From Candidatus Saccharimonadales bacterium (GTDB taxonomy: Bacteria > Patescibacteriota > Saccharimonadia > Saccharimonadales > Saccharimonadaceae), in assembly GCA_030146045.1 (NCBI GenBank), contig JASLDG010000004.1:1-24008 (forward strand): a stretch of 24,008 nt of DNA, given 5' to 3'. The notes beneath the pieces were generated by a model. The model was not told where the DNA came from. It saw nothing but the letters and a program-made list of their open reading frames with translations, and did not search any database. Positions 8,837 through 13,620 of this stretch are shown piece by piece. Position numbers and translations under genes: made by a program. The number at the start of each line of letters is the position of its first letter. Position 1 is the stretch's first letter.

Positions 8837-8861
8837 AACCGCCGGCACTATACCGGCGGTT
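8837..8861. terminator. bidirectional intrinsic terminator between membrane protein and nusA
   Basis: Nine-bp perfect stem AACCGCCGG/CCGGCGGTT with a seven-base loop. It is preceded by a run of A and followed by TATATTTCTCTTT, so it could stop both convergent transcripts. Confidence 0.85.
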
Positions 8862-8878
8862 ATATTTCTCTTTATTGA

Positions 8879-10003
8879 CTATTCGTCCGTTGACTCTTCA
8901 ATGGCGCCAAACAAACTATCTTCGATGTTTTTCTTTGGCTTTGGCTCAGCCTTAGCTTCTGGCACGGCCGTTTCGATATCAAGCTCGTAACCTGTCAAAC
9001 GTGCCGCTAAGCGAACATTTTGACCGCCGCGACCAATCGCAATTGATTGCTGGTCTTCAGCTACAAATACCTTAGCATGCTTATCTTCTTCGTTAATCTC
9101 AACCTTTGCAACTTCTGCAGGACTCAATGCATTGCGGATAAACTGCTCTGGATTCTCATCAAATGTGATAATGTCGATCTTTTCCTGATCGCCAATCTCA
9201 TTCATAACAGCCTGCACACGAGTTCCGTGTCCACCAACAAACGTACCGACCGGATCAACGCCAGGTACTGTACTGTTAACTGCAAGTTTCGTACGGCGAC
9301 CTGCCTCGCGAGCGATCGCTTTGATCTCTACCGCACCGGTTTCCATCTCAGGAACTTCTTGGCGGAAAAGATATTCAACGAAAGCTTCATTGCCACGGCT
9401 CAAAATCAACTGTGGGCCACGATTATCACGCTCAATGTCTTTGATAAACACCTTAATGCGTGAGCCGATACTATAGAATTCACCTTGAATTTGTTCGCTC
9501 TGCGGAATAATACCAATCGCTTTACCAAGCTCAACACGCACAACGCGCGGCTCAACACGCTGGACTGTACCAGTTACAACCGTACCAATTTTATCTTCAT
9601 ACTCAGTCAAAACGACTTCGCGCTCAGCCTCACGCAAGCGCTGCAATACGACCTGCTTGGCAGTCTGAGCCGCAACACGACCAAAACTTGTTACTTCGTG
9701 CGACTCTTCAATCGTATCGCCGATCTCGGCATCTTTCTTTACCTTTTTAGCATCCTCGAGGCTAATCTCAACGCTATCGCTTCCAACTGCCTCAACCACT
9801 TCACGAGCCACAAAAACAGTTGCAGTGCCGTCATTCGTGTTCAGCTCTGCACGCACCTCTTGATCACGCTCACCATTATCCCGGCGCCAAGCTGCTGCAA
9901 TCGCCTGCTCAATCACGCTCAGGACAGTTTCTTCCGGTAGGTTCTTCTCTTCAGCGATAGTGCGCACTGCGAGAGTCAACTGCTTCAAATTAATGTCATC
10001 CAT
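8879..10003 (-). CDS. nusA: transcription termination/antitermination factor NusA
   Basis: A 374-residue NusA, the short form without the C-terminal acidic repeats found in E. coli and similar in length to the Bacillus protein. It has an N-terminal RNA-polymerase-binding domain (about 1-130), an S1 domain (about 137-203), KH1 (about 205-285, GGHGTR) and KH2 (about 290-347, with GRGGQN at 324-329), then a Lys/Pro-rich and acidic tail. It modulates hairpin-dependent pausing, intrinsic termination and rRNA antitermination. AAAGGA lies seven bases before ATG 10003. The gene stands alone here rather than in the common rimP-nusA-infB cluster. Its short leader carries a terminator-like hairpin, described separately. 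Confidence 0.97.
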   Translation of the reverse strand: MDDINLKQLTLAVRTIAEEKNLPEETVLSVIEQAIAAAWRRDNGERDQEVRAELNTNDGTATVFVAREVVEAVGSDSVEISLEDAKKVKKDAEIGDTIEESHEVTSFGRVAAQTAKQVVLQRLREAEREVVLTEYEDKIGTVVTGTVQRVEPRVVRVELGKAIGIIPQSEQIQGEFYSIGSRIKVFIKDIERDNRGPQLILSRGNEAFVEYLFRQEVPEMETGAVEIKAIAREAGRRTKLAVNSTVPGVDPVGTFVGGHGTRVQAVMNEIGDQEKIDIITFDENPEQFIRNALSPAEVAKVEINEEDKHAKVFVAEDQQSIAIGRGGQNVRLAARLTGYELDIETAVPEAKAEPKPKKNIEDSLFGAIEESTDE

Positions 10004-10023
10004 ATATCAATCCTTTCTTTATC

Positions 10024-10047
10024 AAAAAATCCGACCTGCCGGCCGGA
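10024..10047 (-). promoter_or_regulatory. terminator-like hairpin (candidate attenuator) in the nusA leader
   Basis: Minus-strand RNA reads TCCGGCC-GGCA-GGTCGGA (10047-10030), a seven-pair stem with one G-U and a four-base loop, followed at once by U6 (10029-10024). It lies between the predicted nusA start (near 10054) and its AAAGGA ribosome site. The gene on the other side is transcribed away, so this cannot be the terminator of an upstream minus-strand gene. Confidence 0.6.
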
Positions 10048-10060
10048 ATGTACTATCGTA

Positions 10061-10090
10061 ATTGTAGCATATTTTCCGTGAATATGTAAA
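10061..10090 (-). promoter_or_regulatory. nusA promoter
   Basis: TTTACA (10090-10085) and TACAAT (10066-10061) on the minus strand, with an 18-bp spacer and a predicted start near 10054. The leader to ATG 10003 is about 51 bases. Confidence 0.75.
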
Positions 10091-10106
10091 GCATTTCATT
10101 TTCTTA

Positions 10107-10119
10107 TATACTATATAGT
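10107..10119 (+). promoter_or_regulatory. -10 region just before the DUF1361 gene
   Basis: TATACT (10107-10112) overlaps the stretch containing TATAGT (10114-10119). Predicted starts fall near 10119 or at the ATG itself (10124). No Shine-Dalgarno is present, so the message is probably leaderless or nearly so. Confidence 0.55.
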
Positions 10120-10123
10120 TGAT

Positions 10124-10834
10124 ATGATTCGCACCCTCAGCTATCACCATCCTCTCATCATACTTGTTCTTGCTATGACCGCCCTTTGGTTTGTACGCGG
10201 TCTCATAACAGGTAATTTCCTTACGTATAGTTTCTTATTCGTTAATGTGTTCCTCGCCGCCATACCTCTTTTCATCGAACCGCTTTTCTCTTCTATCAGG
10301 CATCACCTTCATGGCCTAGGTGCCCGTATTGCAACCTTTTTTGCTAGCTTCCTATGGTTGATGTTTTTACCAAACGCATTCTATATTTTGACTGATTTTA
10401 TGCACTTGAATCGCCACGTGCTCGTCAACTTGCCTGGTGATAATTTTCGCTCAGCTATTGATTATGCTCGCGGTGATGGATTATACTTCTTTGACTCGTT
10501 GCTGATTTTAATTGCAACACTCTTTGGCGCATACGCTGGTGCACTAGCCCTTATACACTGTTACTGCTGGAGTAGAAAATATGCTTCGCGCTGGCAATCG
10601 CGCTCCCTACTAGCACTCATTCTAGTACTTGTCGGTATTGGTGTGTTCATTGGCCGCTTTGGACGTTGGAATAGTTGGGATATCCTTTATCGACCGTGGG
10701 CAATTATTGGCGACTTATGGAGCCAGCTTGCCGACCCTCTTCTTTTGGAGCGTTTCATTATTGTCATTTTCACGACCTGCTGTTTCGAGCTCCTCGCGAT
10801 CCGGATCGTACAACATATCCGCCAATCATCATGA
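10124..10834 (+). CDS. DUF1361 family integral membrane protein
   Basis: A 236-residue protein with about six or seven hydrophobic segments. It carries the family hallmarks FLPNAFYILTDFMHL (about residues 86-100) and GVFIGRFGRWNSWDI (about 172-186). DUF1361 proteins are bacterial membrane proteins of unknown function. ATG 10124 follows two overlapping -10-like hexamers and no ribosome site, so leaderless translation is likely. It diverges from nusA across a 120-bp interval and is followed, 22 bp after its stop, by the serine hydrolase gene, which has its own -10 box. Confidence 0.85.
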   Translation: MIRTLSYHHPLIILVLAMTALWFVRGLITGNFLTYSFLFVNVFLAAIPLFIEPLFSSIRHHLHGLGARIATFFASFLWLMFLPNAFYILTDFMHLNRHVLVNLPGDNFRSAIDYARGDGLYFFDSLLILIATLFGAYAGALALIHCYCWSRKYASRWQSRSLLALILVLVGIGVFIGRFGRWNSWDILYRPWAIIGDLWSQLADPLLLERFIIVIFTTCCFELLAIRIVQHIRQSS

Positions 10835-10839
10835 TAAGG

Positions 10840-10845
10840 TATACT
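10840..10845 (+). promoter_or_regulatory. -10 box of the serine hydrolase gene
   Basis: TATACT, with predicted +1 near 10852, five bases before ATG 10857. No Shine-Dalgarno fits in that space. Confidence 0.5.
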
Positions 10846-10856
10846 AGCGATAGAGC

Positions 10857-11765
10857 ATGCGTACCTATTCTAAACAAACATATTATCAACCAACTCGGCC
10901 AAGCCTTCAACGCTCTCCTCAGCCGCCACACAGGCCTCGCTGGCGCTCGTTTGCGTATATCATCGCAGGCCTCTCCATCATCGCGCTCATAGCAGGTATA
11001 ACATGGGGCGTTCCAGCAGCTGTTGAAGCCGAAAAACGCGCACACCAGATAAAACGTGAAAAAGCATTGTCGGATCAACTGACGCAATCAATAACGCCAA
11101 TTCTAAATAAAGATCCAGCTATTCATATCAGCGTAGGAATTACCGATGCGCAAACAGGTACAACGCGGACATATGGTCAAAAAACCGCCTTTCCTGCTGC
11201 CAGTACATCAAAAATCATAACCGCACTTGCCTACTATCATGCGGTCGAGCAAGGTACGGCCGATCTATCGCGCCGGCTCGGCGCTTATCCGGCCAACTTT
11301 CAGATACAACAAATGATACAGCAGAGTAATAATACGTCTTGGCATTTGCTTGTCGAAGATCTTGGAAAATCACGTCTTCAACGCTATGCGCAAGATATTG
11401 GCAGTGATTATCATACTGGAGATAATATGCTGAGCGCAGCTAGTCTCTCGCGCACACTTATCAAGCTAAAAACGGGACAGCTCCTCAACCAAGCACATAC
11501 CACACAGCTGCTTTCCTATATGCAACACACAAACGATGAAACGCTCATTCCCGCCGCCATATCAAAAGACATTACAACCTATCATAAGTACGGCCAACTC
11601 GGTGATGTCCTGCACGATGCAAGTATTCTCACAAAAGGGGACGAGAGCTACAGTCTCGTGATCTTTACGCAAACTCCCGATGACACCAGTGGTAAAGCAC
11701 GTGCACCCATTATCCATGAACTCGTACGTACCGTGGCGCCAATTCTCTTCTCGGAACGTCAATAG
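10857..11765 (+). CDS. membrane-anchored class A beta-lactamase-like serine hydrolase
   Basis: A 302-residue protein with a basic, Pro/Arg/Gln-rich N-terminus, one membrane helix (about 31-51) and an outward-facing penicillin-recognising fold. Visible active-site elements are S116-T-S-K119 (SXXK), S157-N-N (in place of SDN), and K244-Y-G (in the position of KTG). The spacing fits a class A beta-lactamase/D,D-peptidase fold. The general base glutamate of true lactamases is not obvious, and Tyr replaces the usual Thr/Ser of KTG. A peptidoglycan or other esterase/peptidase role is therefore as likely as antibiotic hydrolysis. It lies between the DUF1361 gene and the J-domain gene, each with its own -10 box. 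Confidence 0.82.
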   Translation: MRTYSKQTYYQPTRPSLQRSPQPPHRPRWRSFAYIIAGLSIIALIAGITWGVPAAVEAEKRAHQIKREKALSDQLTQSITPILNKDPAIHISVGITDAQTGTTRTYGQKTAFPAASTSKIITALAYYHAVEQGTADLSRRLGAYPANFQIQQMIQQSNNTSWHLLVEDLGKSRLQRYAQDIGSDYHTGDNMLSAASLSRTLIKLKTGQLLNQAHTTQLLSYMQHTNDETLIPAAISKDITTYHKYGQLGDVLHDASILTKGDESYSLVIFTQTPDDTSGKARAPIIHELVRTVAPILFSERQ

Positions 11766-11786
11766 TTGTAATCATAAGTATTTTAT

Positions 11787-11794
11787 GGTATAAT
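11787..11794 (+). promoter_or_regulatory. extended -10 promoter of the J-domain gene
   Basis: TGGTATAAT-type sequence: TG at 11786-11787, then TATAAT at 11789-11794, a consensus extended -10. Predicted +1 is 11801, exactly the A of the start codon, so the mRNA should be leaderless. Confidence 0.7.
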
Positions 11795-11800
11795 GAAGGT

Positions 11801-12247
11801 ATGAAGCACAACCAACTCCTTGGTATCGCTCCCGATGCAAGCGCAAGCGAAATTCAGGTCGCCTTTCGCAAGGCTGCCATGGAGGTTCATCCCGATCATA
11901 GTAATTCGCCCGAAGCTGCCGAAGCATTCGCCCGAATCAAAGAAGCCCGCGATGAACTCATGAAGCGTGCACATGAGGCCGAGGCTCATCGTGACAATAC
12001 CAGCGTACAAAGCTCAACGGCTGCTGCAATTCGCGCCACGACCAATACCGCCTTCACCTCAGTCGTAGCCGATGACCTCTTTGACGGCATGACGCCAGCA
12101 GAAGTCGCCCACGTCCAAGCACTCGATCGGCTCGTCCGCCAAGCACCCAAACGAGGATTATTCGGGCGTGTGCGCGAATCCGCCGAAATAGCGCGCCATC
12201 GTCGCAAAATCGCTACGGCAAACCGTCGCATCAGTGGTAAATATTGA
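11801..12247 (+). CDS. J-domain (DnaJ-like) protein
   Basis: A 148-residue protein whose first 60 or so residues form a J domain: LLGIAPDASASEIQVAFRK, then the essential HPD tripeptide (30-32) and FARIKEARDELMK. J domains stimulate the ATPase of Hsp70 (DnaK). The Gly/Phe, zinc-finger and substrate-binding domains of full-length DnaJ are absent. The remainder is an Ala/Thr-rich linker and an Arg/Lys-rich C-terminus (about 100-148), which may bind nucleic acid or a membrane. It is a specialised co-chaperone rather than DnaJ proper; the client is unknown. The start is fixed by a consensus -10 ending six bases before the ATG. Confidence 0.85.
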   Translation: MKHNQLLGIAPDASASEIQVAFRKAAMEVHPDHSNSPEAAEAFARIKEARDELMKRAHEAEAHRDNTSVQSSTAAAIRATTNTAFTSVVADDLFDGMTPAEVAHVQALDRLVRQAPKRGLFGRVRESAEIARHRRKIATANRRISGKY

Positions 12248-12272
12248 AAGTATCTCTAAAATATCGTACAAT
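12244..12272 (+). promoter_or_regulatory. promoter of the orphan G+C-rich cassette
   Basis: TTGAAA (12244-12249, overlapping the J-domain stop) and TACAAT (12267-12272), with a 17-bp spacer. Predicted start near 12279, leaving a leader of about 80 bases. A weaker pair, TTGTCG/AATAAT at 12283-12310, is also present. Confidence 0.6.
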
Positions 12273-12278
12273 ATATAT

Positions 12279-12360
12279 TACCTTGTCGAGAGCCGGCAAT
12301 TCGGAATAATCCGACCTGCCACTCTCCAAGATGGAGTTTGACAGGACAACGAGAGAGGTA
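12279..12360 (+). ncRNA. structured 5' leader of the orphan gene (cis-acting RNA candidate)
   Basis: The leader can fold as a multi-branch element. A closing stem is TTGTC (12283-12287) with GACAA (12345-12349). One hairpin is TCGGA-ATAA-TCCGA (12301-12314). A second is CTCCA-AGA-TGGAG (12324-12336), which can be extended by CCTG (12315-12318) with CAGG (12342-12345), in competition with the closing stem at one base. The ribosome site GAGAGAGG follows at 12351-12358. This matches no RNA family I recognise. Confidence 0.35.
12336..12346 (+). repeat. left arm of 11-bp inverted repeat flanking the orphan gene
   Basis: GTTTGACAGGA. Its exact reverse complement lies at 12784-12794, three bases past the stop codon of the same gene. 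Confidence 0.7.
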
Positions 12361-12363
12361 ATG

Positions 12364-12780
12364 ATGAGCGAATCCCGCAGTGGCGATTTCGTCGATGTCG
12401 ACCCGCAGGAGCGGTTCGGCGGTCCGCACCCGTCCCTCCTGCAAAGAAGGGCCGCCAAGGCGGTTCGAGAAAACCAGGACGCCTGCTACGAAACCCGCAA
12501 TGAAACACGTCGCCGGCGATGGTGGCCGCGCGCCATGCGCGAAGCCGAAAAGTGGGCCTGCGTTCGTCAAGAAAAGAATGGCCATAAGGTTCGCTATCTC
12601 TTTTTCTCGTCTGATGGACGAATCGCGACCGGTCGTTTCTACCCGAATCCAGGAGCAGAAAGCATCGCCTATATCCGCGAAGACGAGAGTCTCTGGTATG
12701 AGCAAGGCATGCTGACCGTCGTCACCCGGCTCGCCAATGAGCTTCCCAAGCGTATCAAACCAAGCGTCTGCACTGGGTGA
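12364..12780 (+). CDS. orphan hypothetical protein, probably acquired
   Basis: A 138-residue soluble, strongly charged protein rich in Arg, Glu and Trp. I do not recognise it. Its N-terminus is Ser/Asp-rich (SESRSGDFVDVDPQERF). A basic stretch, ETRRRRWWPRAMREAEKW, is followed by a probable beta region (VRYLFFSSDGRIATGRFYPNP). There is no signal peptide or membrane helix. GAGAGAGG at 12351-12358 favours ATG 12364; ATG 12361 and ATG 12331 are in frame but worse placed. It is unlike its neighbours: bases 12421-12540 are about 67% G+C (80 of 120 by hand count), it has a strong ribosome site while both adjacent genes look leaderless, and it carries its own promoter, structured leader, inverted repeat and terminator. 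A long reading frame also exists on the opposite strand, but without start signals. Confidence 0.7.
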   Translation: MSESRSGDFVDVDPQERFGGPHPSLLQRRAAKAVRENQDACYETRNETRRRRWWPRAMREAEKWACVRQEKNGHKVRYLFFSSDGRIATGRFYPNPGAESIAYIREDESLWYEQGMLTVVTRLANELPKRIKPSVCTG

Positions 12781-12783
12781 TAC

Positions 12784-12794
12784 TCCTGTCAAAC
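12784..12794 (-). repeat. right arm of 11-bp inverted repeat flanking the orphan gene
   Basis: TCCTGTCAAAC on the plus strand, the perfect reverse complement of 12336-12346, located between the stop codon and the terminator. Confidence 0.7.
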
Positions 12795-12800
12795 ATAAGT

Positions 12801-12833
12801 CCCGCCGAGACATTCTTGGCGGGCAGTTTATTT
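12801..12833 (+). terminator. intrinsic terminator of the orphan gene
   Basis: Stem CCCGCCGAG/CTTGGCGGG (nine pairs including one G-U) around loop ACATT, followed by CAGTTTATTTT. It separates the orphan gene from the convergent nuclease gene. Confidence 0.8.
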
Positions 12834-12856
12834 TCAGGCACTTCACCTAGACGACA

Positions 12857-13597
12857 CTACTTGGTCAGCCCTTCTGCCGGCAGCACTTGCCCTGGACACT
12901 GTGCCAATATGCGTTGCATCGCATTGTACTCGGCCTGTGTCACCCATAGCTCGTATTTCTGTTTGACGGCGATTTGGCGCGCTATATATTGACAGCGAAA
13001 CGCCTTGTTAGACGGCAGCCATGTTGCCGCATCACCATCACCTTTAGCCTGATTAGCCGAGCCATCGACCGCGACAAGTTCCAACGGATCATTGGCGAGT
13101 GCCTCGCGGCGTTCCGGGCTGAGTTGCTGCGCGCCCGTCTGCCAGGCGTTACTGAGCGCAACTACATGGTCAATCTGCACCGCCGCACTCGTATCAGGCC
13201 CCCGCTTAAACGTAATCATCTCTCCGGTATACGGATCATTCAGCATGCCACTTACAACTTGGCACTTCTCATTTGTCTGTGTATCCACTAGATCACGGTG
13301 TAATATAATCTCTCGCGTTGAGCACCCGTTCGTGAGCGCCCACCCTTTGCCAAACTGCGTACGCGCATAGCCTGTCTTGGCAGCTCTGCCTTTTATAGGC
13401 AGTTGCTCAAGCGCCATTGCAGCAGTGCTTGGCGCCTTCGGTTCCAATGGCGTTACATTCGAAGAAGGTGCGACTACTGCAGGCGCGGTAGGATCATGAC
13501 GCTGCCAAAGATCGGGCGAAGCAAATAGAATGCCACCAAGTGTCACAAAACAGGCAATAACAACGAACACACGTCGAATTCGATACACATTACTCAT
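12857..13597 (-). CDS. exported HNH endonuclease family protein (DUF1524-like)
   Basis: A 246-residue protein with a basic N-terminus and one hydrophobic segment (about 8-27) acting as signal peptide or anchor, then a Pro/Ala/Thr-rich linker. The C-terminal nuclease domain carries the family motifs QIDHVVALSNAW (141-152; D143 and H144 are the core), DPLELVAVDGSANQAKGDGDAATWLP (split here: NDPLELVAV, then SANQAKGD with N182 and K185, then W193-LP), and a final region with K/Y residues. Four cysteines (92, 112, 202, 234) lie in the exported part. Homologues in actinobacteria are secreted nucleases. In an organism expected to lack de novo nucleotide synthesis, a role in digesting external DNA is plausible, but this is inference. 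The ATG at 13597 lacks a ribosome site. Confidence 0.87.
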   Translation of the reverse strand: MSNVYRIRRVFVVIACFVTLGGILFASPDLWQRHDPTAPAVVAPSSNVTPLEPKAPSTAAMALEQLPIKGRAAKTGYARTQFGKGWALTNGCSTREIILHRDLVDTQTNEKCQVVSGMLNDPYTGEMITFKRGPDTSAAVQIDHVVALSNAWQTGAQQLSPERREALANDPLELVAVDGSANQAKGDGDAATWLPSNKAFRCQYIARQIAVKQKYELWVTQAEYNAMQRILAQCPGQVLPAEGLTK

Positions 13598-13605
13598 GCT
13601 TTTCT

Positions 13606-13613
13606 AGTATACT
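13606..13613. promoter_or_regulatory. palindromic -10 element shared by two divergent leaderless genes
   Basis: AGTATACT is its own reverse complement, so it gives TATACT on both strands (plus 13608-13613; minus 13611-13606). Predicted +1 positions are 13620 for the aminopeptidase (ATG 13621) and 13599 for the nuclease (ATG 13597). The two start codons are only 23 bp apart. Confidence 0.65.
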
Positions 13614-13620
13614 CGATAGT

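Noticed and set aside
9047..9940. Two open frames (138 and 151 codons) opposite nusA
   Set aside because: Antisense to well-conserved S1/KH domains with no start signals; coincidental.
12308..12320. 13-base sequence AATCCGACCTGCC shared with the nusA leader hairpin (10028-10040)
   Set aside because: A few 13-base matches are expected by chance in 24 kb, the structures around the two copies differ, and the strands transcribed are opposite.
12256..12846. 196-codon minus-strand frame opposite the orphan gene
   Set aside because: It begins at a GTG without a ribosome site and reads through the terminator hairpin; the plus strand has promoter, Shine-Dalgarno and terminator. Kept in mind because the orphan protein has no recognised homologue.
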